Below are positions 50,325 through 58,473 of a stretch of 64,000 bases of DNA, in pieces. Under the pieces are notes generated by a model. That model saw only the letters and a list, made by a program, of their open reading frames with translations. It made no database searches and was not told the DNA's origin. The DNA comes from an uncultured Ruminococcus sp. (GTDB taxonomy: Bacteria > Bacillota > Clostridia > Oscillospirales > Ruminococcaceae), in assembly GCA_946413815.1 (NCBI GenBank), contig CAMKMD010000010.1:22197-86196 (forward strand), given 5' to 3'. Each line of letters begins with the position of its first letter. Position 1 is the stretch's first letter. The translations under genes were made by a program, and so were the position numbers.

Positions 50325-50353
50325 ATTATAGTATACGCAGCACGATCCGTCAA
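50325..50353 (-). promoter_or_regulatory. Sigma-A promoter of sigI-rsgI
   Basis: Minus strand: TTGACG (50353-50348), a 17-bp spacer and TATAAT (50330-50325). Confidence 0.7.
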
Positions 50354-50361
50354 AACGGGGT
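50334..50361 (-). promoter_or_regulatory. Candidate SigI-dependent promoter of sigI-rsgI
   Basis: Minus strand: ACCCCG (50361-50356), an 18-bp spacer and CGTA (50337-50334), overlapping the sigma-A promoter. Confidence 0.55.
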
Positions 50362-50465
50362 ACTGTGTAAAAAATAGTTCATGTTTTGTCTTCTGACTAT
50401 TATTGTAGCTTATCCGCGGTGATTTGTCAATATTTTTGAAGAAAACTGCCGTCATAGGATAACTG

Positions 50466-50960
50466 ATGCAGAATTATGGTAAGCCTGCTGCTTTTTTCTT
50501 TCTCTGCCCGCCGAAAGACTATTTCGGATATATCGCCGCAAGGCGATACCGCAACTGTTCACTATTCGTTATTCACCATTCACTATTCACTAAACTGGGT
50601 TTACGTTCTATCCTTCATCTGATTACAATTCATACTTGCATCGTGGCCTGCCAGAGGGGGAAACCAGGGGAGTTGGTGGAAGAGCAGAAAACCGCAGTAA
50701 AAGCTGACATCCTCCCCCTTCCCCAGTTTTCCCCCTCTGGACTCCCCCTTCCTTGCCCCTTATCCCCCTCCTGTCAGCTTTTGCTTTGCGCAGACACGCA
50801 GGCTAAAACCGGCTATCGCACGGGCAGCATGGATGATGCTGATTCTTTTCGGACGGCCATTGGCCGTCCCTACAATCAATCTACTTTTTAAATTCATCGC
50901 CGCAGGCGATACCGCCAATTATGCATTATGAATTAAGAATTATGAATTGAAAAGCTAACG
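50466..50960. repeat. Composite palindrome-rich intergenic region
   Basis: It includes two direct copies of ATCGCCGCARGGCGATACCGC (50532-50552 and 50896-50915, the second one base shorter), TTCACTATTC-type short repeats, a long stem 50651-50672 with 50718-50740, an inverted AAAAGCTGACA pair (50699-50709 and 50772-50782) and a GGACGGCC/GGCCGTCC hairpin ending in CCCTACA (about 50848-50873). An open frame crosses it but has no ribosome site or family resemblance. Confidence 0.65.
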
Positions 50961-51018
50961 GCTCAATAATCATGAACCGGTCAGTTTCCTACTTATTATA
51001 AAAGGCTTACAGCGCCGG

Positions 51019-51048
51019 TTGACAATTGCAGCATTATTGTTGTATAAT
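51019..51048 (+). promoter_or_regulatory. Sigma-A promoter of the rfbH operon
   Basis: TTGACA (51019-51024), an 18-bp spacer and TATAAT (51043-51048). Confidence 0.75.
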
Positions 51049-51101
51049 AAAAGGTAAGAGCTTGCCTGCGGGCGGCCGTCAACTATTATGGAGGTATCAT
51101 C

Positions 51102-52445
51102 ATGTCTAAATGGAAAAACGAAGCAGAAGCAAGAGAGCAGATAAAGGCTCTCGTCGCTGATTATTACCACGACTTCAAGGAGAAGAAGGAAGAATTCAGA
51201 CCCGGCGACAGGATCAGCTATGCTTCAAGAGTGTTCGATGAGAAGGAAATGCAGAGCCTTACTGATGCTATGCTCGATTTCTGGCTGACGACCGGAAGGT
51301 TCTCTGACGAATTCGAGAAGGAATTTGCAAAGTGGATAGGCGTGAAGTATGCCCATCTCGTAAACAGCGGATCCTCAGCCAACCTTATCGCATTTACCGT
51401 GCTGACAGCTCCGGAGCTCGGTGAGCGTCAGATAAAGAGAGGCGACGAAGTCATCACCGTTGCCTGCGGCTTCCCCACAACAGTAACACCTATACTCCAG
51501 TACGGCGCAGTGCCTGTATTCGTGGACGTTACCATCCCGCAGTACAATATAGATGTAACGAAGCTTGAAGCAGCCCTCTCTCCTAAGACAAAGGCTGTCA
51601 TGATAGCACACACCCTCGGAAATCCCTTCGATCTCTCCGCAGTCAGGGCCTTCTGCGACAGGCACGGTCTCTGGCTCGTCGAGGATAACTGCGATGCCCT
51701 CGGCTCACAGTACACTATTGCCGGCGAAACACGCTTCACCGGTACATGGGGCGATATCGGAACAAGCAGCTTCTATCCTCCCCATCATATGACAATGGGC
51801 GAGGGCGGATGTGTTTATACCAATGATCCGCAGCTCCACAGACTGATACTCTCCTTCCGTGACTGGGGAAGGGACTGTATATGCCCCTCCGGCCATGACA
51901 ATTTCTGCGGCCACCGCTATGACGGACAGTTCGGACAGCTCCCCGCCGGCTACGACCACAAGTATGTTTACAGTCATTTCGGCTACAACCTCAAGGTAAC
52001 CGACCTTCAGGCAGCTGTCGGCGTAGAGCAGCTGAAGAAGTTCCCCTCCTTCATCGAGCGCAGGATCCACAACTGGGAGAGACTGAGGAACGCCCTCCTG
52101 CCCGCTGAGGACAAGCTGATCCTCCCCGAGGCCGCTGAGAACAGCCGTCCCTCCTGGTTCGGCTTTCTCTTAACAGTAAGACCCGGAACAGGCATCGACA
52201 GGAACAAGGTAACAAAGTATATCGAGGATCACAACGTACAAACAAGACTCCTCTTCAGCGGCAACCTCATCAAGCACCCCTGCTTCGATCAGATAAGAGG
52301 CACAGATGCTTACCGTGTATCCGGCGATCTTGAGAATACGGAGTACATCATGAACAATACCTTCTGGGTAGGCGTATATCCCGGAATGACAGATGCCATG
52401 ATCGACCATATGGCAGCAGTCATCACGGAGGCTGTAAATCAGTGA
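51102..52445 (+). CDS. rfbH: CDP-4-keto-6-deoxyglucose-3-dehydrase
   Basis: A PMP-dependent iron-sulfur enzyme that removes the C3 hydroxyl of CDP-4-keto-6-deoxyglucose. Its 447 residues match RfbH. The aminotransferase fold carries NSGSSANLIAF near 88, the EDNCDALGS strand near 195, and His228-His229 in SFYPPHHMTMGEGG where aminotransferases have the PLP lysine. The cysteine cluster WGRDCICPSGHDNFCGHRY supplies [2Fe-2S] ligands. No RfbI-type reductase is encoded in the window, so electrons may come from a general reductase. It starts a four-gene overlapping operon. Confidence 0.93.
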   Translation: MSKWKNEAEAREQIKALVADYYHDFKEKKEEFRPGDRISYASRVFDEKEMQSLTDAMLDFWLTTGRFSDEFEKEFAKWIGVKYAHLVNSGSSANLIAFTVLTAPELGERQIKRGDEVITVACGFPTTVTPILQYGAVPVFVDVTIPQYNIDVTKLEAALSPKTKAVMIAHTLGNPFDLSAVRAFCDRHGLWLVEDNCDALGSQYTIAGETRFTGTWGDIGTSSFYPPHHMTMGEGGCVYTNDPQLHRLILSFRDWGRDCICPSGHDNFCGHRYDGQFGQLPAGYDHKYVYSHFGYNLKVTDLQAAVGVEQLKKFPSFIERRIHNWERLRNALLPAEDKLILPEAAENSRPSWFGFLLTVRPGTGIDRNKVTKYIEDHNVQTRLLFSGNLIKHPCFDQIRGTDAYRVSGDLENTEYIMNNTFWVGVYPGMTDAMIDHMAAVITEAVNQ

Positions 52446-53302
52446 GTGAGACTATGAGACCTACAGCTACTCAGCTTAAAAGAGCGGCAGCGGAGATCCG
52501 TAAGGATCTCCTTACGCTGTGTGCCAAAGAGACCATACATATCGGCGGAGATCTCTCCATAACCGATGTGATGACAGTGCTCTGGCAGTATCAGATGAAT
52601 TACGATCCAAAGGATATCAGGGCGGAATCAAGAGACAGATTCGTCCTCTCCAAGGGCCATGCCTCCGCCGTTACCAGCTTCAATCAGGCGGCTGTCGGCT
52701 GCTTTGACAAGGAGGATATCATGCGCGAGTATGCCGCAGACGGCGGCCGCTTCTCCATGCATTCCTGCAACCTTGTGAACCCCTACGTCGAGGCTTCCAC
52801 AGGAAGTCTCGGCCACGGCTTCCCCATTGCCTGCGGCATGGCAGCAGGTATGCGCCTCAAGGGCAACAAGACAAGCAGGGTATACGTGATCATGGGCGAC
52901 GGCGAGCAGTCCGAGGGCTCCGTATGGGAGGCCGCAATTAACGCCGCACACTACCGTCTCGGCAACCTTGTTGCCATAGTGGACTATAACGGCCTTGAAG
53001 CCGACGGCACAATAGACGAGGTGACTTCCCTCGGCGATATAGCAGGAAAGTACAGGGCATTCGGCTGGAATGCCATAGATATAAACGGCAACGATATAGA
53101 AGAGATAATCAGAGCCTTCGATTCGCTTCCCCCCGCAGACAGCGATATCCCCACTGTTCTCGTCTGCCATACCACCAAGGGCAAGGGGGTCAGCTTCATG
53201 GAGAATCAGGTAAGATGGCACGCCGGAAAGATAACTCCGGAGCAGCGTGACCAGGCCATAGCCGAGATAGATGCGGCACTCGCCGCAGAGGAGGAGATAT
53301 GA
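52442..53302 (+). CDS. Transketolase-like protein, N-terminal (TPP-binding) half
   Basis: A 286-residue N-terminal half of a split transketolase. It contains KGHASAVTSF near 75, GSLGHGFPIACGMA near 120 and the TPP motif GDGEQSEGSVWEAA (about 150-163) followed by VAIVDYNGLEADG. It binds thiamine diphosphate and Mg and needs the C-terminal half encoded next. GTG 52442 overlaps the rfbH stop and has CGGAGG about 11 nt upstream; an ATG at 52454 is an alternative. Placement between rfbH and an epimerase suggests it transfers a two-carbon unit to a nucleotide sugar rather than serving the pentose pathway. Confidence 0.9.
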   Translation: MSETMRPTATQLKRAAAEIRKDLLTLCAKETIHIGGDLSITDVMTVLWQYQMNYDPKDIRAESRDRFVLSKGHASAVTSFNQAAVGCFDKEDIMREYAADGGRFSMHSCNLVNPYVEASTGSLGHGFPIACGMAAGMRLKGNKTSRVYVIMGDGEQSEGSVWEAAINAAHYRLGNLVAIVDYNGLEADGTIDEVTSLGDIAGKYRAFGWNAIDINGNDIEEIIRAFDSLPPADSDIPTVLVCHTTKGKGVSFMENQVRWHAGKITPEQRDQAIAEIDAALAAEEEI

Positions 53303-54249
53303 TGGATACCTCAAAGAAATACTTCCTCCGTGATGTCATCGGCGGATACATGAAGACAGTAGGTGAAAAGGAACCTCTTTCCGTAATGGTCAATGCAGAC
53401 CTTATGGGCACCTGCCGCAACCGCACCTTTGCGGAGACCTTCCCGGAGCGCACCTTCAATGTGGGCATAGCGGAGCAGAACATGATAAGCTTTGCCGCCG
53501 GACTTGCCCATGAGGGATTTATCCCCTATACCTTCTCCATGGCGCCCTTTATCAGTATGCGCTCCTGCGAGCAGGTGAGAACGGATGTTGCCTACGAGAA
53601 CCTTTCCGTAAGACTTGTCGCCCCCTATGCCGGACTTTCCGGAGGCATCTCCGGAGCAACTCACTGGAGCATAGAGGACTGCGGCATCATGACATCCTTC
53701 CCGAATATGACAGTGCTCGAGCCCTGCGATCCGGTGCAGGCTGAGCGCATGATGGATTTCACCATCACCCACAAGGGGCCGGTATACCTCAGAGTCAGCG
53801 TAGAGCCGGTATACAGCGTATACCCCGAAGACTATACCTTCGTCCCCGGCAAGGCCTGTGTCCTCCGTGAGGGAACGGACGGCGCCTTCCTCTGCTCCGG
53901 CATCACAGTGAAGTATGCACTTGAAGCCGCAGAGGTACTCGAAAAGGAGCACGGGCTCTCTGTCTCCGTTACGGATATGGCGACTGTCAAGCCCATCGAC
54001 CGTGAGGCGGTAATCAGTGCCGCAAAGACAGGCACAGTAATAGCCGCACAGGATCATAATATCTACGGCGGTCTCGGACAGGCTGCCGCTAACGTGATAG
54101 CGGAGTCAGGTACTGGAGTGCGCTTCCGCACAGTGGGTATAACCGATACCTTTACGTCCATGGCCCATGCGGAGTACCTCTATCATCACTTCGGATATGA
54201 TGCAGAGGGCCTTGTACGCAATATGCTCGAACTGAAAGGCAGGGTGTGA
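53299..54249 (+). CDS. Transketolase-like protein, C-terminal half
   Basis: A 316-residue C-terminal half of the split transketolase. The pyrimidine-binding domain has VNADLMGTCRNRTFAETFPERTFNVGIAEQNMISFAAGLAHEGFIPYTFSMAPFISMR (about 28-86; the catalytic Glu lies in IAEQN). A C-terminal transketolase domain follows (about 190-310, CSGITVKYALEAAEVL...AAQDHNIYGGLGQAAANVIAE). Its ATG overlaps the preceding stop by four bases. It forms the active site with the N-terminal half. Confidence 0.9.
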   Translation: MMDTSKKYFLRDVIGGYMKTVGEKEPLSVMVNADLMGTCRNRTFAETFPERTFNVGIAEQNMISFAAGLAHEGFIPYTFSMAPFISMRSCEQVRTDVAYENLSVRLVAPYAGLSGGISGATHWSIEDCGIMTSFPNMTVLEPCDPVQAERMMDFTITHKGPVYLRVSVEPVYSVYPEDYTFVPGKACVLREGTDGAFLCSGITVKYALEAAEVLEKEHGLSVSVTDMATVKPIDREAVISAAKTGTVIAAQDHNIYGGLGQAAANVIAESGTGVRFRTVGITDTFTSMAHAEYLYHHFGYDAEGLVRNMLELKGRV

Positions 54250-54250
54250 C

Positions 54251-55141
54251 ATGAGGATAGCAGTAACAGGCGCTACGAGCTTCATCGGCAGCGCATTCAT
54301 AAAGGCGGCTGCAGCAAAGGGACACAGCATCGCCGCAGTAGTACGCCGCAGCAGCCCGAAGGCAGCTGAGCTGAGGGCTATGGAGCACGTGACTGTCTCT
54401 GAACTGGATATGGAGGAATATGACCGCCTCGGCGAGACAGTGGGAGAGACCGACTGCTTTGTCCACTTCGCATGGAACGGCACCAGAGGCGCCCAGAGAG
54501 CAGACGAGGCTCTCCAGAAGTCAAGCTATGAAAACAGCATGGCCGCTGTACGCTCCGTTATCGCTGCAGGCTGCCGCAAGGTAGTAACAGCCGGCAGTCA
54601 GGCCGAGTACGGCAATGTACATGACATGATAACCGAGGATACGGAGTGCCGCCCCAACACCATGTACGGCACCTACAAGCTGCGCTTCTTCACAGAGGCA
54701 AAGAAGCTCTGCCGTGAGAAGGGCATAAAGCTCGTCGAGCCGAGGTTTTTCAGTCTCTACGGCCCGGGCGATTTCGAGGGCACCCTCATCATGAGCATGA
54801 TACGCAAGATGAAGAACAACGAGCCCTGCGATCTTACCGAGTGCATACAGATGTGGGATTTCCTCTACGTCAGCGACGCAGTGGAGGCAGTGCTGAGACT
54901 GTGCGAGAAGGACAGCGCAGAGGGCGTATACAACCTGGGCAGCGGAGATGTCCGCCAGCTCAGGGATTACGTGGAAGAGCTGTATTCCATCATAGGCAGC
55001 AGCAGCGAGCTCAACTACGGCGCAGTACCCTACCCGCCCACAGGAATGGTAAGCATATACCCCTCAGTAGCTAAAACAAAGGCAGAGGCCGGAGAGTATG
55101 CGCATACTTCATTCAGCGAGGGCATAAAAACGATGATGTAA
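54251..55141 (+). CDS. NAD(P)-dependent epimerase/reductase (extended SDR)
   Basis: A 296-residue extended SDR with the Rossmann motif GATSFIGSAF at residues 7-16, CFVHFAWNG near 70-80, VVTAGSQAEYG near 112-122 and the YxxxK pair in MYGTYKLRFF. RFFSLYGPGDFEGTLI follows the active site. In this context it likely reduces or epimerises the keto sugar made by RfbH and the transketolase. It starts 1 nt after the previous stop and ends the operon. RfbE/RfbJ-like and YerF-like roles are alternatives that cannot be separated by reading. Confidence 0.86.
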   Translation: MRIAVTGATSFIGSAFIKAAAAKGHSIAAVVRRSSPKAAELRAMEHVTVSELDMEEYDRLGETVGETDCFVHFAWNGTRGAQRADEALQKSSYENSMAAVRSVIAAGCRKVVTAGSQAEYGNVHDMITEDTECRPNTMYGTYKLRFFTEAKKLCREKGIKLVEPRFFSLYGPGDFEGTLIMSMIRKMKNNEPCDLTECIQMWDFLYVSDAVEAVLRLCEKDSAEGVYNLGSGDVRQLRDYVEELYSIIGSSSELNYGAVPYPPTGMVSIYPSVAKTKAEAGEYAHTSFSEGIKTMM

Positions 55142-55182
55142 AAAGCCGCAGGCGTATATGCGGCGCAGTAACAAAAATAATC

Positions 55183-55229
55183 ATGCCATAGTGTTTCCGA
55201 TATAGCATCGGAATTGCTGTGGCATTTTT
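55183..55229 (+). terminator. Terminator of the rfbH operon
   Basis: ATGCCATAG (55183-55191) pairs with CTGTGGCAT (55217-55225, one G-U), enclosing a TTCCGAT/ATCGGAA stem and followed by five T. Confidence 0.72.
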
Positions 55230-55232
55230 CTA

Positions 55233-55261
55233 TTGACAACCGATCAGAATCGTGCTATAAT
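55233..55261 (+). promoter_or_regulatory. Sigma-A promoter of the 137-codon gene
   Basis: TTGACA (55233-55238), a 17-bp spacer and TATAAT (55256-55261). Confidence 0.75.
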
Positions 55262-55299
55262 TCAGCTATCATAAATCCGACTATATAGGAGTGCAGCTT

Positions 55300-55713
55300 A
55301 TGGATACAGTATTATGCAATGCGCTTATACAGATATGTAAAGACCATTTTCAGAAAGCAGATGCTGATGGGGTGATGAACGATAACCATTATGGTACACC
55401 GCCGGAAAGCATGATCATTTCCTTTGGCCCTTCACAGAATAATGATGACTGGAGACCGTTAGCCGTAAAAGAAGCTGTGTTCCGGTATTCTTCACAAGGC
55501 CTGCAAAGGGTCTCAGCTGATACGATGCCGGATCATACCGAAAACGGAATGTACTATAAGGAAGCGTATGCCGAACTCAGCTGTCAGGATAACGGGATCG
55601 CATATATAATGATACAATTCGGGAAACGATATGCGAGATGTTACCAGTATAATATTGTAAAACACGGAGATGACATACAGATTATAAACGAAAAACTGAT
55701 CTGGGTTTCATAA
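55300..55713 (+). CDS. Hypothetical protein, 137 aa
   Basis: No family recognised. The protein is soluble and mixed alpha/beta, with an N-terminal helix (VLCNALIQICKDHF) and later strands (AYIMIQFGKRYARCYQYNIV). There is no signal peptide or metal motif. ATG 55300 is chosen because AGGAG lies 8 nt upstream; the GTG at 55291 overlaps that site. It has a consensus promoter. Codon use is more AT-rich than in the rfbH operon, which hints at separate acquisition. Confidence 0.65.
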   Translation: MDTVLCNALIQICKDHFQKADADGVMNDNHYGTPPESMIISFGPSQNNDDWRPLAVKEAVFRYSSQGLQRVSADTMPDHTENGMYYKEAYAELSCQDNGIAYIMIQFGKRYARCYQYNIVKHGDDIQIINEKLIWVS

Positions 55714-55730
55714 GCCGTAAAGCAGCAGTA

Positions 55731-55759
55731 TTGATTTATTGCAATAAATATGGTATAAT
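55731..55759 (+). promoter_or_regulatory. Sigma-A promoter of the ABM-domain gene
   Basis: TTGATT (55731-55736), a 17-bp spacer and TATAAT (55754-55759). Confidence 0.7.
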
Positions 55760-55791
55760 AAAGCCACATTATAACACAGGAGGTTCGCTTT

Positions 55792-56088
55792 ATGAAAAGA
55801 CTTGTCGAGGTACACTATCATATTAAGGACGGCAGAAGAGCAGAGTTTTATAAGGAGATAATCAGTAGGGGCATCGCCGATGCAGCCCGGGCAGAGGAGG
55901 GCAACGAGAAGTACGAATACTATCTCAGCCCGGATAATGAGAACGAGCTGCTGCTTATAGAGATATGGAGCTCACAGGAGGCAGTAAAGCTGCACATGGA
56001 GACCGCTCACTATAAGGAGCTTACCGAGTTGAAAAAGGACTATGTCGAGGAGACTGTTTTCAGCAGGTTCGATATATCAGAGGTCTAA
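55792..56088 (+). CDS. ABM-domain (putative quinol monooxygenase) protein
   Basis: A 98-residue antibiotic biosynthesis monooxygenase (ABM/YgiN-like) domain, a dimeric alpha-beta barrel half. Family features are the N-terminal VEVHYHIKDGRRAEFYKEI strand and helix, the GNEKYEYYLSPDNENELLLIEIWSSQEAVKLHMET core and the final helix. It could act on quinols or simply bind small aromatics. AGGAGG precedes the ATG. Single-gene unit with promoter and terminator. Confidence 0.85.
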   Translation: MKRLVEVHYHIKDGRRAEFYKEIISRGIADAARAEEGNEKYEYYLSPDNENELLLIEIWSSQEAVKLHMETAHYKELTELKKDYVEETVFSRFDISEV

Positions 56089-56094
56089 GCGTAA

Positions 56095-56125
56095 AAAGCC
56101 GCAGGCGTTGATGCCTGCGGCTTTC
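56095..56125 (+). terminator. Terminator of the ABM-domain gene
   Basis: AAAGCCGCAGGC (56095-56106) pairs with GCCTGCGGCTTT (56113-56124). Confidence 0.78.
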
Positions 56126-56171
56126 TGGATATAGTGCAGACAGAAAATACCGGTACTTTGACCGGTTATCG

Positions 56172-56200
56172 TTGACATTTTAATGTTTGTATATTAAAAT
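56172..56200 (+). promoter_or_regulatory. Sigma-A promoter of the sensor-AraC gene
   Basis: TTGACA (56172-56177), a 17-bp spacer and TAAAAT (56195-56200). Confidence 0.72.
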
Positions 56201-56241
56201 GGTAGTAAGGATATATGATTCTGCGAGCAGGAGGTACAGTC

Positions 56242-58434
56242 ATGAACTCTGTAGGAAGAATAGGTCTTATAGTTCCCGAGATAAACAGTTCGTTGGATTA
56301 TGATTTTGTTGAAGGAGCATATCTGCAGGCAAAGGAGCTCGGGTATGATCTTATAGTATATACCGGAGTATTCAATTCAATGCGTGGTGTTCAGTATGAC
56401 GCCTATATCGCAGGGCTTGAAAATATTTACACCCTTGTCTGTATTCATGAGCTTGACGGGATAATATATGCATATGAGCGTTTCCATACACAGGAAGTTA
56501 TAGACAAGATCTCAGATTATGTCTCACAGACGGATACCCCCTGCCTTGTGCTTGGCGGAGAAGTTCCGAAAACCCGGTCCATGGAAGCTGACGAGTACGG
56601 AAGTATGTACATGATCACCCGGCATATTACAGAAGAACACGGATGCAGGAAGCTCTATTGCCTTGCGGGAGTTCCCGGACATAAGTCCTCAGAGGAAAGA
56701 TTAAAGGGAGTCAGGGACGCCTGTGCCGACAGCGGCATTGTTATTGAAGACAAGGATGTGTTCTACGGCTGGTTCTGGAAGGATGTTCCGGAAAAGCTGG
56801 CTCAGGATATTGCAGACGGCAGTATCGGCCGCCCTGATGCTGTCGTCTGCTGCAATGATGTTATGGCAGTGACCCTTATTGAAACGCTTACTAAAAATGG
56901 TATAAGAGTTCCGGAGGATATAAGGGTAACAGGATTTGACGGCGAGGTAGATTCTCTTTTCTGCAAGCCGTCGCTCACCACAATAACAGGACGTGATAAA
57001 CAATTCGGAGCTGACGCTGTGTGCACGCTCTACGGCATGATAAACGGAACTGCTCCTCAGCAGAAGCTCTTTGCCAAGAGCATACGTTACGGTAAAAGCT
57101 GCGGCTGTCCGAACGAAACCGAGCTGGACCGGAGTTTATTTGATATGATACTCAGAAGCCGGGAAAAGCGGAAGTTTATAGCTACAGACTTTATTTATCA
57201 TATGTCAGGCACATCAGACATAAAGGAGCTTTCGGAGAGGATAAGCGAGGTCGGGCATATATTCGGCGGCGCAGAATGGCTTGATGTGTGTCTTTGCAGC
57301 GATTGGCAGGGGGATATGGATAATCCCGATGATTTCAGACAGTACGGATATCCCGACGAGATGTATATGCTGCTTTCAAAGAGAAATAAAGTAAATGACG
57401 AGGCTTTCTGCAATTTCAAAACCGCAGAGATCATTCCTGCGCTCACTCTTCCTCATGAACCTCACCTTATTGTACTGACCTCACTGCATTGCAGCGGACA
57501 GATCTTCGGTTATCTTTCCATGGCTTATCCTGATACGCGGTATGTATCTCTTGACGAGCATTTTGTAAGCTGGTGTGATGCTGTTGCAAACGGAGTAAAG
57601 AGTCTGCAGAAGTCGCTTTATGAACAATACTATAAAAGCAAGCTCGAAAAGCTTTCAGAGACCGATCCTGTGACAGGTATATTCAACAGACGCGGCTTCA
57701 TGATACGCGTTCCTGAGGTCATAAACGAGTACAGGAAGCAGCAGATGAGCAGTTATCTTCTGCTTATTACCTACTATCCCGAACAGATAAATTCCATAGA
57801 CCTGAAGGCTGCCATTGACACCATAATGCTGAGCCTGTGCGTAAAAAGGCTCTCAGGAAGGATAAACGACAGCATTTATGCTGTTATTCTTTCATCTCAG
57901 GAGAAGAAGGAGATGATCAACACCTCCGAGAACCTTATAGCTGCTATTGACTCATGTCTGCGCGAACGCTTCGGAGATGTAAAGCTCCCTGAATTTGTTA
58001 CGACTGTAACTGCTTTGAATACTGCGGAAAGCTCTGCGATAGAAAAGAGCGTATATGAATCTGTAAGATCGCTCAATGATAAGAAGAAAGCGGCGGAAAG
58101 TAATTTTATAGACTATAAGGAGCAGATATACCGCCTAAGGAGAAACATTATCTCACAGCCTCAGAAGGAACGGGATATAGATTCTATTTCACACGATATC
58201 GGAATAAGCAGGAGCCATCTGCAAAGGCTGTATAAACAGATATTCGGTGTGCCGATCAAGGACGATATCATCACAGCAAGAATAAAACGGTCGATGCAGC
58301 TCCTTACGAATACAGATATGCGTATTCAGGAGATTGCAGAGCAGTGCGGTTATAACAACGAGAGCCATTTTATGCGTCAGTTCAAGGAAAAGTGCGGAAT
58401 GACAGCTGTACAGTACAGAAAACAGAATAAGTAA
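56242..58434 (+). CDS. Periplasmic-binding-like - degenerate GGDEF - AraC fusion regulator
   Basis: A 730-residue cytoplasmic regulator. Residues 5-290 form a LacI/PBP-like ligand-binding domain (RIGLIVPEINSSLDYDFVEGAY, RPDAVVCCNDVMAVTLIETLTKNGIRVPEDIRVTGFDG). A middle region (about 310-450) is unassigned. A GGDEF-like domain (about 465-620) begins ETDPVTGIFNRRGF but lacks the GGDEF signature (INDSIYAVIL instead). The C-terminal AraC DNA-binding domain (about 630-730) has helix-turn-helix motifs around ISHDIGISRSHLQRLYKQIFG and EIAEQCGYNNESHFMRQFKEKCG. AGGAGG lies before ATG 56242; the earlier in-frame start at 56215 lacks a site. Likely a sugar- or nucleotide-responsive regulator. Confidence 0.83.
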   Translation: MNSVGRIGLIVPEINSSLDYDFVEGAYLQAKELGYDLIVYTGVFNSMRGVQYDAYIAGLENIYTLVCIHELDGIIYAYERFHTQEVIDKISDYVSQTDTPCLVLGGEVPKTRSMEADEYGSMYMITRHITEEHGCRKLYCLAGVPGHKSSEERLKGVRDACADSGIVIEDKDVFYGWFWKDVPEKLAQDIADGSIGRPDAVVCCNDVMAVTLIETLTKNGIRVPEDIRVTGFDGEVDSLFCKPSLTTITGRDKQFGADAVCTLYGMINGTAPQQKLFAKSIRYGKSCGCPNETELDRSLFDMILRSREKRKFIATDFIYHMSGTSDIKELSERISEVGHIFGGAEWLDVCLCSDWQGDMDNPDDFRQYGYPDEMYMLLSKRNKVNDEAFCNFKTAEIIPALTLPHEPHLIVLTSLHCSGQIFGYLSMAYPDTRYVSLDEHFVSWCDAVANGVKSLQKSLYEQYYKSKLEKLSETDPVTGIFNRRGFMIRVPEVINEYRKQQMSSYLLLITYYPEQINSIDLKAAIDTIMLSLCVKRLSGRINDSIYAVILSSQEKKEMINTSENLIAAIDSCLRERFGDVKLPEFVTTVTALNTAESSAIEKSVYESVRSLNDKKKAAESNFIDYKEQIYRLRRNIISQPQKERDIDSISHDIGISRSHLQRLYKQIFGVPIKDDIITARIKRSMQLLTNTDMRIQEIAEQCGYNNESHFMRQFKEKCGMTAVQYRKQNK

Positions 58435-58435
58435 A

Positions 58436-58473
58436 AAAGGGAGCATAATGCTCCCTTTCTGCTTGTCAAAAAA
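58436..58473 (+). terminator. Terminator of the sensor-AraC gene (first copy)
   Basis: AAAGGGAGCAT (58436-58446) pairs with ATGCTCCCTTT (58448-58458). The last 36 bp (58438-58473) recur exactly at 58611-58646. Confidence 0.72.

Noticed and set aside
50466..50891. 141-codon open frame in the sigI-rfbH gap
   Set aside because: It crosses several palindromes and repeats, lacks a ribosome site and gives a composition unlike a protein.
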